Assembly: GCF_005144885.1 (NCBI RefSeq)
Contig: NZ_CP039690.1
Span: 3,671,001 to 3,735,000, forward strand
DNA length: 64,000 nucleotides
From: Phreatobacter stygius
Lineage (GTDB): Bacteria; Pseudomonadota; Alphaproteobacteria; Rhizobiales; Phreatobacteraceae
Reading direction: 5' to 3'
Shown here: piece after piece, positions 30,355 to 38,040 of the stretch
How the letters are laid out: each line of letters starts with the position of its first letter
Position numbering within the stretch: the stretch's first letter is position 1
Translations under genes and position numbers: made by a program
Notes under the pieces: generated by a model
Databases searched by the model: none
What the model was told of the DNA's origin: nothing
The model's input: the letters and a program-made list of their open reading frames with translations, nothing else

Positions 30355-32132
30355 TGCCGTCCGATCCGAGTGCCCTCATGAACGACAAAGACCGCGACGA
30401 CGATCTGATCCATGTGGTTGAGGATGGACCGAAGGCGCCGCTGCGCGAGCAGCACCGCTGGAAGGTGGCGATCATCGACGATGATCCGGCGGTTCATTCC
30501 GGCACGCGCTACGCGCTCTACGATTATGAGCTGGCCGGCGCCGGCCTCGAGCTTCTGTCCGCCTATTCGGCCGCCGAGGGCAGGGCGCTGCTCGCGGCCC
30601 ATCCGGACATGGCGGTGGTGCTGCTCGACGTCGTGATGGAAAGCGACGGCGCCGGCCTGGAACTGGTCCAGCAGATCCGCAACGTGCTCAAGAACGACAC
30701 GGTCAGGATCATCCTGCGCACCGGCCAGCCGGGCCAGGCGCCCGAGCGCCAGGTGATCGTCGATTATGACATCAACGACTACAAGGCGAAGACCGAGCTG
30801 ACCGCCGACAAGCTGTTCACCGCGCTGACCGCCGCGATCCGCAGCTACCAGCAATTGATGCGGCTGGTCGAAACCCGCCGCGGCCTCGAACTGATCGTCG
30901 ACGCGGCGTCCGAACTGTTCGACCTGAAATCCATGCGCAAGCTCGCCGAGGGCGTGCTGACCCAGATCGCCGGGCTGATCCAGGCTCATTGCGAGGGCAT
31001 ATTGGTGCTGCGCGAGGACCAGCGCGACGGTTATGCCATCCTCGCCGGATCGGGTGTCTATGCCGGCGTCGTCGGCACCGGCGAGAGCGGTCTCGACAAG
31101 ACCATGGCCGATCTCGTCGGCTCGGCCTTCGAGCAGCGCTGCCACACCTTCCGGGGTGAACAGACCATGCTCTACATCAAGACCGCCAGCGCCCGCGAGG
31201 TGGTGGTCGCCCTCCGCTCCGACCGGCCGCTGTCGGAGACCGACCGCACTTTGGTCGCGGTGTTCTGCGGCCGGCTGTCGACCGCCTTCGACAATGTCAT
31301 TCTCTACGAGCAGCTGCAGGCGGCCAACGAGACGCTGGAGCAGCGGGTGGGCGAGCGGACGCGCCAATTGACCGGCGCCAATGAGCGGCTGACCGCGCAA
31401 TGGACCCGGCTGAAGCGCACCAACGACCACAAGGCCGAGGTGCTGGGCACGGTCGCCCATGACCTCAAGAACCCGCTGGGCGTCATTCTCGGCCGCTCCG
31501 AGATGATGCGCGAGCTGCTCGAGCTGGCGCCGCCCAATATCGAGCGCGCCAAGGCGCAGATCGAACAGGTGCGCTCCTCGGTCGCGCGCATGACCACCAT
31601 GGTCGACGGACTGATCAACGATGCCATGCTGGATGCCGAGGACATCGTGCTCAGGCTCGCCGATATCGACACGGTGACGGTGATCGCGGCGGTCATCGAC
31701 GCCAACCGGCCGCTCGCCGAGCGCAAGCAGCAGAACCTTGTCTATGACGGTCCGCGGACCCTCGCCGGCCGCGCCGACCCGGACCGGATCCGCGAGGCGA
31801 TCGACAATCTGGTCTCCAACGCGATCAAATATTCGCCGCCGGGCGGGCGCATCGCGGTGGCGCTGTCGACCGGCGAGAACGGTCATCGGGTGGCGGTGAC
31901 CGACAGTGGTCCGGGCCTGTCGCCGGAAGACCATGACCGCCTGTTCGGGCGGTTCCAGCGGCTCTCGGCCAAGCCGACCGCGGGCGAAAGCTCGACCGGC
32001 CTTGGCCTGTTCATTGCGCGCCGCATCGTCGAGCTGCATGGCGGGCGCATCACCGCGGCGAGCCACGGCCCGGGCGAGGGGGCCACTTTCAGCCTGACCT
32101 TGCCGCCGCCGTCGGCTGGAGTGCCGTCATGA
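30354..32132 (+). CDS. Soluble hybrid kinase: receiver - DUF3369 - histidine kinase
   Basis: A 592-residue cytoplasmic protein without membrane segments. The N-terminal receiver (residues about 37-165) has the acidic pair IIDDDP, phospho-acceptor LLDVVME and the lysine YKAKTEL. It is followed by a DUF3369 domain (ETRRGLELIVDAASELFDLK onward to about residue 320), a coiled linker (EQLQAANETLEQRVGERT), and a kinase with GTVAHDLKNPLGVIL (His near residue 368), NLVSNAIKYSPPGG, DSGPGLS and STGLGLFIAR. It probably receives phosphate from the membrane kinase and relays it to the next regulator. Start overlaps the upstream stop by one base; its stop overlaps the next ATG by four. Confidence 0.9.
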   Translation: MPSDPSALMNDKDRDDDLIHVVEDGPKAPLREQHRWKVAIIDDDPAVHSGTRYALYDYELAGAGLELLSAYSAAEGRALLAAHPDMAVVLLDVVMESDGAGLELVQQIRNVLKNDTVRIILRTGQPGQAPERQVIVDYDINDYKAKTELTADKLFTALTAAIRSYQQLMRLVETRRGLELIVDAASELFDLKSMRKLAEGVLTQIAGLIQAHCEGILVLREDQRDGYAILAGSGVYAGVVGTGESGLDKTMADLVGSAFEQRCHTFRGEQTMLYIKTASAREVVVALRSDRPLSETDRTLVAVFCGRLSTAFDNVILYEQLQAANETLEQRVGERTRQLTGANERLTAQWTRLKRTNDHKAEVLGTVAHDLKNPLGVILGRSEMMRELLELAPPNIERAKAQIEQVRSSVARMTTMVDGLINDAMLDAEDIVLRLADIDTVTVIAAVIDANRPLAERKQQNLVYDGPRTLAGRADPDRIREAIDNLVSNAIKYSPPGGRIAVALSTGENGHRVAVTDSGPGLSPEDHDRLFGRFQRLSAKPTAGESSTGLGLFIARRIVELHGGRITAASHGPGEGATFSLTLPPPSAGVPS

Positions 32133-32851
32133 CCGCCGCCAACCAGCACATCATGGTGGTCGACGACGAGCCGGCCGCCCGCGACATGGTCGGCGACTAT
32201 CTCAAGATGCACGGCTTCCAGGTGACGCTCTGCGACGGCGCGGCCTCGCTCCGGCGCGCCATTGCCGCCGGCCGGCCCGACCTGATCGTGCTCGACCTCA
32301 ACATGCCCGAAGAGGATGGCCTGTCGATCATCCGCGACCTCAAGCGTAATACGCCGGTGCCGGTGATCATGCTGACCGCGACGGCCAGCGCGGTCGACCG
32401 GATCGTCGGGCTGGAGCTCGGCGCCGACGACTATCTCGCCAAGCCCTGCGAATTGCGCGAGCTGCTCGCCCGCATCCGTTCGGTGCTGCGCCGGGCGGTG
32501 GCGTCGGCCGCCGGCGGCAAGCCGGAAACCAGGGAGCGTGTCCGCTTCGGCACCAAGTGGCTCGATCTCGCCGGCCATATGCTGCGCGACGACGATGGCG
32601 CCGAGCACACGCTGACCTCGTCCGAGTTCAATCTCCTGAAGGCCTTTGCCGAGAACCCGCGCCGGGTGCTGTCGCGCGACCGGCTGCTCGATCTGGCCGG
32701 CGCGCGCGACCCGGAGGCTTTCGACCGGGCGATCGATGTGCGCATCACCCGCATCCGCAAGAAGATCGAGCCGGATCCGGAAGTGCCGGCCTTCATCAAG
32801 ACGGTGCGCGGCGCCGGTTACATGTTCCTGCCCGATGGCGAGAAGCGCTGA
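32129..32851 (+). CDS. OmpR/PhoB-type response regulator
   Basis: A 240-residue DNA-binding regulator. The receiver has acidic residues Asp12-Asp13, phospho-acceptor Asp56 in LIVLDLNMPEEDG and Lys105 in YLAKPCEL. The C-terminal winged helix shows LTSSEFNLLKAFAENPRRVL, a recognition region RAIDVRITRIRKKIEPD and the closing TVRGAGYMF. It is the last gene of the four-gene signalling operon and the likely output. Target genes are not evident. Confidence 0.93.
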   Translation: MTAANQHIMVVDDEPAARDMVGDYLKMHGFQVTLCDGAASLRRAIAAGRPDLIVLDLNMPEEDGLSIIRDLKRNTPVPVIMLTATASAVDRIVGLELGADDYLAKPCELRELLARIRSVLRRAVASAAGGKPETRERVRFGTKWLDLAGHMLRDDDGAEHTLTSSEFNLLKAFAENPRRVLSRDRLLDLAGARDPEAFDRAIDVRITRIRKKIEPDPEVPAFIKTVRGAGYMFLPDGEKR

Positions 32852-33143
32852 GGCATCGGCTTGTCGCCCCGCATCGTCTCGCCCGATGGCCCGCTTCTGA
32901 AACAAATTCCGGCAGGCTGAAACGCCGGCCGAGAGCCCGCGACACGGCCGGGAAAGCCTTGAAACACTCTGTTTCGATCTGAAATGCGATCGTCTCGTCC
33001 AAGACACCGCTACGAAAACACCGCCTCCTAGAACCACATGCAACGCGATGACGCGGTCGGCGCCGGAAGGAATGAACCTTCTTCAAGCCCACCGCTACTC
33101 ACGTGGAGACCGGCCCGGAACGGGCCATGTGGGGGAGGCAGTC

Positions 33144-33524
33144 ATGACCCGGATGTCGAAGACCTTGGTTCTCAGCGCATTCGCCGCCATCGCTGTCGCC
33201 GCGGCCCTGGTGATCCCGCCGGCAAGCCGCGCGGCCGTTTCGCCGGCGCCCGGCCTGACCCACGCTTTCTCGTCGGCCGACATCGATCACGCTCACCGCG
33301 CGTTCGACGGCTTCAAGAACCAGCTCGACGGTGCGCCTCGCCCCGCCGCGACCCAGGGCCAGGCCGCCATGATCCAGGGCGACCGTGCCGACGCCGCCAG
33401 CCGGGGCGTCTGCGCCCAATATACCTGGCCGCATATTCCCCGGACCTGCCAGACCGCGGCCAATGGCCGGGAACTGCGTCAGATCCGCACCGTGACGGTC
33501 GACACTGTCGCCGCCACCCGCTGA
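33144..33524 (+). CDS. Secreted protein of unknown function
   Basis: A 126-residue protein with a signal peptide of about 30 residues (MTRMSKTLVLSAFAAIAVAA then ending SRA). The mature part contains two cysteines about 14 residues apart in RGVCAQYTWPHIPRTCQ, which could form a disulfide, and a C-terminal VTVDTVAATR. GGGGGAGG lies six bases before the ATG at 33144. It precedes the L,D-transpeptidase gene on the same strand, separated by an 18-bp repeat tract. No family recognised. Confidence 0.65.
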   Translation: MTRMSKTLVLSAFAAIAVAAALVIPPASRAAVSPAPGLTHAFSSADIDHAHRAFDGFKNQLDGAPRPAATQGQAAMIQGDRADAASRGVCAQYTWPHIPRTCQTAANGRELRQIRTVTVDTVAATR

Positions 33525-33527
33525 TAC

Positions 33528-33580
33528 CGATCGCAGTCGCGATCCCGATCGCAATCGCGATCCCTTCGCAGTCGCATCCC
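33528..33580 (+). repeat. 18-bp tandem repeat, two full copies plus a degenerate third
   Basis: The unit CGATCGCAGTCGCGATCC occurs at 33528-33545 and, with one change, at 33546-33563; a shortened third copy follows to 33580. It starts three bases after a stop codon. The unit is partly self-complementary (GATCGC/GCGATC), so it can form small hairpins. Confidence 0.75.
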
Positions 33581-33621
33581 AGCTCATCTTGACCGAACAC
33601 CGCGCTCCCAGGAGACCTCCG

Positions 33622-34212
33622 ATGCGCCGCCTTGCTCTCGCCGCCGCCCTGTCGCTCGCCGCTTTCGCCGGCACCTCGGCCCAGGCCGCCCCGAATTTCA
33701 TGATCGACCCCGATACCCGCCAGCCGATGATGACCGCGCCGCTGATGCAGCAGGCGCGCTCCCAGGCCCAGGCCATTCCGCGCGAGGTGGTGAGCTTCAC
33801 CGGGGCTTATGCGCCGGGCACGGTCGTGGTCGATACCAATTCCCGCCGCCTCTTTTACGTGCTGCCGGGCCGGCAGGCGATCAGCTACGGCATCGGCGTC
33901 GGCCGGCCGGGCTTCGAATGGGGCGGCAGCCAGCACATCACGCGCAAGCAGGAATGGCCGGATTGGCGCCCGCCGGTGCAGATGTTGCAGCGCCGGCCGG
34001 ACCTGCCGCGCTTCATGGCCGGTGGCCCGCAGAACCCGCTCGGCGCTCGCGCCATGTATCTCGGCTCGTCGCTCTACCGCATCCACGGCTCCAACGAGCC
34101 GCACACCATTGGCCAGGCCGTGTCCTCCGGCTGCATCCGCATGCTGAACGACGATGTCGTCGATCTGTACAACCGCGTCCAGGTCGGCACCCGCGTGGTC
34201 GTCCTGCGCTGA
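33622..34212 (+). CDS. L,D-transpeptidase (YkuD domain)
   Basis: A 196-residue secreted enzyme that makes 3-3 peptidoglycan crosslinks or attaches proteins to peptidoglycan. A signal peptide spans about residues 1-23 (LALAAALSLAAFAGTSAQA). The YkuD domain starts near VVDTNSRRLFYVLPGRQAISYG, and the catalytic motif is IHGSNEPHTIGQAVSSGCIR with the nucleophilic Cys near residue 171. The ATG at 33622 has AGGAG at 33610 upstream. A strong terminator follows 36 bases after the stop. Confidence 0.93.
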   Translation: MRRLALAAALSLAAFAGTSAQAAPNFMIDPDTRQPMMTAPLMQQARSQAQAIPREVVSFTGAYAPGTVVVDTNSRRLFYVLPGRQAISYGIGVGRPGFEWGGSQHITRKQEWPDWRPPVQMLQRRPDLPRFMAGGPQNPLGARAMYLGSSLYRIHGSNEPHTIGQAVSSGCIRMLNDDVVDLYNRVQVGTRVVVLR

Positions 34213-34248
34213 TTTCCTCCTCCGTGCATGCCCCGCATGACCTCCAAC

Positions 34249-34283
34249 TGCCCCGGTCGCCGTCAGGCGCCCGGGGCATTTTT
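34249..34283 (+). terminator. Rho-independent terminator after the L,D-transpeptidase gene
   Basis: An 8-bp outer stem (TGCCCCGG with CCGGGGCA) encloses a small inner GCC/GGC hairpin and is followed by TTTTT. This is a textbook intrinsic terminator placed just after the gene. Confidence 0.85.
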
Positions 34284-34393
34284 CTGTGCGCAGCGCTGCC
34301 TGATCATGGCTGGTTTCGACGCCTGTCGGGCCCCTGGCAGGACCCCTGCATCAACATCCTGATTTTTCGATGCGATTGTGCGTGCCGGAAGGG

Positions 34394-34422
34394 TGGACAG
34401 GACCGAAACGAGACCCTATAAC
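34394..34422 (+). promoter_or_regulatory. Sigma-70-type promoter of tRNA-Phe
   Basis: TGGACA at 34394-34399 and TATAAC at 34417-34422 are separated by 17 bases, close to the housekeeping consensus, and lie 50 bases before the tRNA 5' end. The match and position make this the likely tRNA promoter. Confidence 0.65.
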
Positions 34423-34471
34423 CCCGCTCGCTCGCGTCGCGCCGTCATCGAACGGTCGCGTTGCGTGCGGC

Positions 34472-34547
34472 GCCCGGGTAGCTCAGTTGGTAGAGCATGC
34501 GACTGAAAATCGCAGTGTCGGTGGTTCGATTCCGCCCCCGGGCACCA
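34472..34547 (+). tRNA. tRNA-Phe (GAA)
   Basis: A 76-base cloverleaf. The acceptor arm GCCCGGG pairs with CCCGGGC. A D-arm with AGCTCAGTTGGTAGAGC is present, the anticodon loop CTGAAAA sits on a TGCGA/TCGCA stem with anticodon GAA at 34505-34507, and the T-loop is GGTTCGATTCC. Discriminator A and an encoded CCA end the gene. No integrase gene or repeated tRNA 3' end was seen nearby, so it does not mark an island in this window. Confidence 0.97.
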
Positions 34548-34662
34548 CTCTAAATCAAGCACATAGCTGACTTTCCGCTGGACGACGTTGGAACGGGCGT
34601 TGGAAGTCTCGTCTCGTGGCGTCTCGGTGGTGCCAGCATCGGTGTGGATCAGGGCTGCCCGA

Positions 34663-35289
34663 TCATCGGCGCTGCTCCCAGTCTTGAACCGTCGATAGGG
34701 GAGCGCCGACCAAGGCGCCCGCTTGTTTCGCCAGAACGGCGATCGAATGCCCGACGACATGCGGCTCTCGGTCGAAATACCGTAATCCGATGCCGAAACG
34801 CGTAACCGCCCTCCACGATACGAGCCCCTCTAGCCGGAACCATAATGGGTTGCGCCAGTGAGGCGTTCGCAGGCCTATTTCTACGCGCTGAAGCACTCCC
34901 ATCTGGCCGTGGCGGAAATTCACAGTCTCGATCTCCGACCACGGGATCCACAGGTCCGAGAAACGGCGATCGAGCAGCCCGGCGCGCGTGATGCTGACAA
35001 CGCTGCCCTTTTGCCTGTTGTCGATGAGGCCGGACAATCCAACAATGAAGGACACGCAGCCGAGGAGAACGAACAGATAGTCTGCGGCCGGCAGTTTCGG
35101 AAATCGGCTGATTGCCCCGCCCGCCATGAGGCCGCCGAAGGCGACCAGAAACAGCGCGACAAGCGGAGCTTGCGGGGCCATTTTTGCCTCGATGGGAAGT
35201 TGGACGATCTCGGTTGGCGTGGTCGTTTTGGCCAATCCGTCCATCGCGCCCGGAATCGCGAGTTCATCGGCGCCGTCAATGCCGTCCAT
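34663..35289 (-). CDS. Two-TM membrane protein with PH-like C-terminal domain (STM3941-like)
   Basis: A 208-residue protein with two membrane segments (near residues 42-62 and 69-90). A cytoplasmic domain follows that begins QKGSVVSITRAGLLDRRFSD and contains LWIPWSEIETVNFRHGQMG, a pattern seen in STM3941-like proteins and bacterial PH domains. The ATG at 35289 (MDGIDGADEL) has GAGAGG nine bases upstream; a GTG at 35358 is a weaker alternative. It converges on tRNA-Phe. No function known. Confidence 0.65.
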   Translation of the reverse strand: MDGIDGADELAIPGAMDGLAKTTTPTEIVQLPIEAKMAPQAPLVALFLVAFGGLMAGGAISRFPKLPAADYLFVLLGCVSFIVGLSGLIDNRQKGSVVSITRAGLLDRRFSDLWIPWSEIETVNFRHGQMGVLQRVEIGLRTPHWRNPLWFRLEGLVSWRAVTRFGIGLRYFDREPHVVGHSIAVLAKQAGALVGAPLSTVQDWEQRR

Positions 35290-35662
35290 ACTTGGCAACC
35301 TCTCAGCCCTGAGGCTACCGGCCGGCCGTTCATATTCGGTGAAGTGAGGGAGTGGCACGAGACCGTCACGCAGAACACGGGTGCACCACCTCCCGTGAAA
35401 GCCGGGCTATTTGCGCCGGATCGAGATCATGACCGGTAAGTTGCGTGAGACCGTCACGCGCAATTTGACCCCGTATAGGAAGACGGAGCTGTCCGGGTTT
35501 CTCAGGGCGTCGATGATCTGATGACGCCCCGCCCTTCGGGTGGATCCAGGGTTGGCCGGGCCGGCCGCGTGCGTCAAACATCGAAGGTTCCGACGTGGCG
35601 GTCCCACGGAACCATTGTCGGCCCGCGGTGTTGTCCCGATGCTTCGGCAAGGAGGGGCAGAC
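35290..35662. other. Intergenic region, stress promoter at its right end
   Basis: The region upstream of two divergent genes contains a 13-bp direct repeat GAGACCGTCACGC at 35359-35371 and 35447-35459 and no convincing gene. Short antisense frames across it have no recognisable sequence. The only clear signal is the EcfG-like promoter at 35608-35632. Confidence 0.5.
35608..35632 (+). promoter_or_regulatory. EcfG-type general stress promoter for the GlsB-like gene
   Basis: GGAAC at 35608-35612 and GTT at 35630-35632 are separated by 17 bases, exactly the GGAAC-N16-C-GTT layout of EcfG/SigT/RpoE2 sigma factors except that the base before GTT is T. The GlsB start is 30 bases downstream. Strong positional and sequence fit. 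Confidence 0.65.
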
Positions 35663-35914
35663 ATGAATGAGACTCAGATCGGCTGGATCGCAGCCATTAT
35701 CGTTGGCGGCTTCGCCGGTTGGTTCGCTCAGATGTTCATGCGCGCCAATACCGGCATCCTGGGCAACGTCGTCCTTGGTGTCGTCGGCGCCGCGGTCGCC
35801 AGCGCCCTGCTGGGGCTGTTCGGCGTGTCGTTTGCCGGCACGCTCGGCTATCTGGTCGCCGGTTTCATTGGCGCCTGCATCCTGATCGGCGTCGGCCGGG
35901 CGGTGCGTGGATAG
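35663..35914 (+). CDS. GlsB/YeaQ/YmgE-family stress response membrane protein
   Basis: An 83-residue membrane protein with three hydrophobic segments. The Gly-rich pattern IGWIAAIIVGGFAGWFAQMFM, followed by GILGNVVLGVVGAAVASALL and GFIGACILIGVGRAVRG, is the transglycosylase-associated/GlsB family signature. GGAGGGGC precedes the ATG at 35663. The family is often induced by stress, matching the EcfG-like promoter directly upstream. Exact role unknown. Confidence 0.88.
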   Translation: MNETQIGWIAAIIVGGFAGWFAQMFMRANTGILGNVVLGVVGAAVASALLGLFGVSFAGTLGYLVAGFIGACILIGVGRAVRG

Positions 35915-35969
35915 CTGGATGGCCGGAGCCGGCGCTCCGGTGAGGCCGGAGGGAACGCCCGAAATCACG

Positions 35970-35999
35970 GCCCGCGTTGCCCGTCATGGCAATGCGGGC
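35970..35999. terminator. Hairpin between convergent genes
   Basis: A 12-bp stem with one G-T wobble (GCCCGCGTTGCC with GGCAATGCGGGC) and a 6-base loop lies between the GlsB-like gene (+) and the Lrp gene (-). There is no clear T tract on either side, so it may be a weak bidirectional terminator. Confidence 0.45.
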
Positions 36000-36025
36000 T
36001 TGTCGTGCGATCGACCGGCATGGGT

Positions 36026-36463
36026 CTAACGCCCGTCGAAATGGCTGCGCAGGACGAGATGAGTGGTCGCATCGGCGACACCCGAGGTCGAGGCGATCGC
36101 CTGACGAACCTGGTCGAGTGCGACGGTCGAGGCGCAGTCGACCGTCAGCATCAGGTCGATCGCGCCGGCGAGCGACTGGCAGGCGAGGATTTCCGGGATG
36201 CCGGCGAGCCGCGGTACGACATGGTCGCAATTGCGCCCCGGCGTGAAGCTGACCGCGATCAGCGCGCGCACCGGGGCCGCTTCGGCGGCCTGGCCGAGGC
36301 GCACGGTATAGCCGAGGATGACGCCGTCGCGTTCAAGACGGCGCAGCCGTTCCTGCGTCGCGCTGCGCGACAGCCCGACACGGCGGGCGAGCGCGACCAG
36401 ACTTTCGCGCGCATTGCGGCGCAGCGCGGCGATCAGCCCGCGATCCCGGTCGTCGAGCGGCAC
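36026..36463 (-). CDS. Lrp/AsnC-family transcriptional regulator
   Basis: A 145-residue regulator with the AsnC helix-turn-helix at residues about 8-58 (LDDRDRGLIAALRRNARESL, LARRVGLSRSATQERLRRLE) and the RAM effector domain (VRALIAVSFTPG onward, with CQSLAGAIDLMLTVD). The GTG at 36463 has AAGGA eight bases upstream and gives the normal family length; the frame extends further but without support. It is divergent from the isochorismatase-like gene, a likely target. Confidence 0.9.
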   Translation of the reverse strand: MPLDDRDRGLIAALRRNARESLVALARRVGLSRSATQERLRRLERDGVILGYTVRLGQAAEAAPVRALIAVSFTPGRNCDHVVPRLAGIPEILACQSLAGAIDLMLTVDCASTVALDQVRQAIASTSGVADATTHLVLRSHFDGR

Positions 36464-36567
36464 GGCGATTGTCCTTAGCGATGACCAAAGGACCGGCACT
36501 CTGGCGGAGGACACGACATCTTGTCGAGTGCGGCCGGCGCAATCGCCGGGCAAGCTCCCAGGGCCGA

Positions 36568-37149
36568 ATGAAGGGCTCGCCGATGCTGTCGGACCAGACC
36601 GCCGCACTGTTGCCGATCGACATGCAGAAGGCCTTCGACCAGCCGCCTTGGCCACCGCGCTGGAACCGCGAGCTCGACCGCAACGGCCACGCTTTGCTTG
36701 CCGCCTGGCGCCGGGCCGGCCGGCCGATCCTGCATGTCCGGCATGATTCGGTGCAGCCAGGGTCCAGCCTGCGCCCGGGCGAGCCCGGCCATGGTTGGCG
36801 CGAGGGCTTTGCGCCTCGAGGTGACGAACCCATGATCGCCAAGAGCGTCAATGCCGCCTTCATCGGCACCGATCTCGATTTGCGGCTGCGCCGGCTCGGC
36901 GTCACCACGATCGTGGCCTTCGGCCTTTCGACCGATATGTGCGTCTCGACCAGCATTCGCGTCGGCGCCAATCTCGGCTACCGGATGATCCTGGCGAGCG
37001 ACGCCTGCGACTGTTTCGATCTGCCTGATGGCCAGGGCGGCGTCATTCCGGCGGCGGCCATCCACGCCGCCCATGTCGCGACCTTGAGGTTCGAGTTCGC
37101 CACCGTCGCGACGACGGCCGAACTCCTCGCCGCGGCCGCCGCCGCTTGA
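36568..37149 (+). CDS. Isochorismatase-family cysteine hydrolase
   Basis: A 193-residue alpha/beta hydrolase. The catalytic triad is visible: Asp in LLPIDMQKAF, Lys in MIAKSVNAAFIGTDL and Cys in STDMCVSTSIRVG, followed by the family's closing AAAIHAAHVATLR. Members hydrolyse amides such as nicotinamide, or isochorismate; the substrate cannot be named. ATG at 36568 and 36583 are both possible, the second with a better AAGGG ribosome site. Divergent from the Lrp-type regulator by about 105 bp. Confidence 0.88.
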   Translation: MKGSPMLSDQTAALLPIDMQKAFDQPPWPPRWNRELDRNGHALLAAWRRAGRPILHVRHDSVQPGSSLRPGEPGHGWREGFAPRGDEPMIAKSVNAAFIGTDLDLRLRRLGVTTIVAFGLSTDMCVSTSIRVGANLGYRMILASDACDCFDLPDGQGGVIPAAAIHAAHVATLRFEFATVATTAELLAAAAAA

Positions 37150-37165
37150 AACCGGCCCATGACGA

Positions 37166-37194
37166 CGGAGGCCGCTCGCTGGGAGCGACCTCCG
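37166..37194 (+). terminator. Strong hairpin after the isochorismatase-like gene
   Basis: A 12-bp stem with one mismatch (CGGAGGCCGCTC with GAGCGACCTCCG) and a 5-base loop begins 17 bases after the stop. No T tract follows, so termination is plausible but not certain. Confidence 0.45.
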
Positions 37195-37336
37195 GGACGT
37201 CGTTCAGTTCGGCGTCGACCGAAACGTGCTTGTCAGCGGTCTCCGTCGAACACGGGTGACGCGGACCATATGAGGTAACCGCCAGGCGGGCGGCAGGGTT
37301 GCCGGCCGGAGTTCCTTTTGCGCTGGCGCCTGTCGC

Positions 37337-37525
37337 TCAGCAGTGCCCTGCCGCGCGCATTGCCAGGTCCCTGGCGAAATGAAGCTCGGCCGCGCGCTCG
37401 AGATGAAGGATGCTGCGGCAGAAGACCTTGGTCTCGGAGCCCCGCCCCGGACCGATCTCCTGGACGGCGACGATCTCGCCGGTCGCCCTCACCGTCACGA
37501 GGTCGCCGACGTCAAGCCTGTTCAT
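37337..37525 (-). CDS. Small protein of unknown function (62 residues)
   Basis: A 62-residue protein beginning MNRLDVGDLVTVRATGE, with a perfectly spaced GAGGAG before the ATG. The GDxVxV...GxxVxVxEI opening suggests a small SH3/KOW-like barrel, as in DUF2158-type proteins, but the match is weak. It follows the small membrane protein gene by 28 bases on the same strand and probably shares its transcript. Confidence 0.6.
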   Translation of the reverse strand: MNRLDVGDLVTVRATGEIVAVQEIGPGRGSETKVFCRSILHLERAAELHFARDLAMRAAGHC

Positions 37526-37553
37526 GACCGCTCCTCGCCGTCGTTCTCCGGCC

Positions 37554-37799
37554 TCACAACGCGCTCGTCCACAGCACGGTATAGAGGCCGAGGGCGACGA
37601 CCGCCGCTGCCAGGCTGACAATCAGCACGAACAAGACCGGAAAGCCGGCAGGGCCCTGCCGTGCCGTGTCGGTGGTGATGATCTGGGGACCGGGCGCGGC
37701 TTCCGACGGCGGCGTACGGATATTGTCGGGCTCGACGAAGCTGCTCTGCGAGCGCTGGTCTTTCGTCCTGTCCGGCGGTTTGCGCAGGATCGTGGTCAT
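37554..37799 (-). CDS. Small single-pass membrane protein (81 residues)
   Basis: An 81-residue protein with a hydrophilic N-terminal half (TILRKPPDRTKDQRSQSSF) and one hydrophobic segment near residues 53-76 (GFPVLFVLIVSLAAAVVALG). AGGAG lies seven bases before the ATG. No family recognised. A GGAAC-N18-GTT element lies about 25 bases upstream, suggesting stress control. Confidence 0.62.
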   Translation of the reverse strand: MTTILRKPPDRTKDQRSQSSFVEPDNIRTPPSEAAPGPQIITTDTARQGPAGFPVLFVLIVSLAAAVVALGLYTVLWTSAL

Positions 37800-37824
37800 G
37801 GGGGAACTCCTTCTGTGCAGGAGC

Positions 37825-37850
37825 AACCCGGCCCGTCGGGCAAGAGTTCC
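37825..37850 (-). promoter_or_regulatory. EcfG-like promoter upstream of the small membrane protein
   Basis: On the - strand GGAAC (complement of 37846-37850) and GTT (complement of 37825-37827) are separated by 18 bases, one more than the optimal EcfG spacing. The downstream start is at 37799. Confidence 0.45.
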
Positions 37851-37976
37851 GTAGCTTCGGGATTTGGCCGCCGGAAAGCGGCATCGCGACCCTCTGCCGC
37901 CTTGCCGGGCCCGGCCTTGGCAAGGCCGGTGGTGGTCGCGGGCACGCGTCCGCGGCACGGCAGCGTGCGTGTGGCC

Positions 37977-38001
37977 GGAACTCTGGCGCAAGAGCCGGGT
38001 T
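37977..38001 (+). promoter_or_regulatory. EcfG-type general stress promoter for the PEBP gene
   Basis: GGAAC at 37977-37981 and GTT at 37999-38001 are separated by 17 bases and lie 39 bases before the PEBP start. This fits the EcfG/SigT promoter layout and is back to back with the promoter on the other strand. Confidence 0.65.
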
Positions 38002-38040
38002 TTCCAAGACATTGCCACTGCCGGCGAGAGGAGGATTGCC

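Noticed and set aside
34548-34662. Possible genomic island downstream of tRNA-Phe
   Set aside because: No integrase, no repeated tRNA 3' end and no change in base composition are visible in the window.
34416-34760. A - strand open frame of 114 codons overlapping tRNA-Phe, encoding a GAESNHRHCDFQSHALP-type peptide
   Set aside because: This string is the well known spurious translation of the antisense strand of a tRNA; it is not a gene.
35359-35459. 13-bp direct repeat GAGACCGTCACGC as an insertion-sequence remnant
   Set aside because: Only two copies, no transposase fragment and no matching ends; likely chance or a small duplication.
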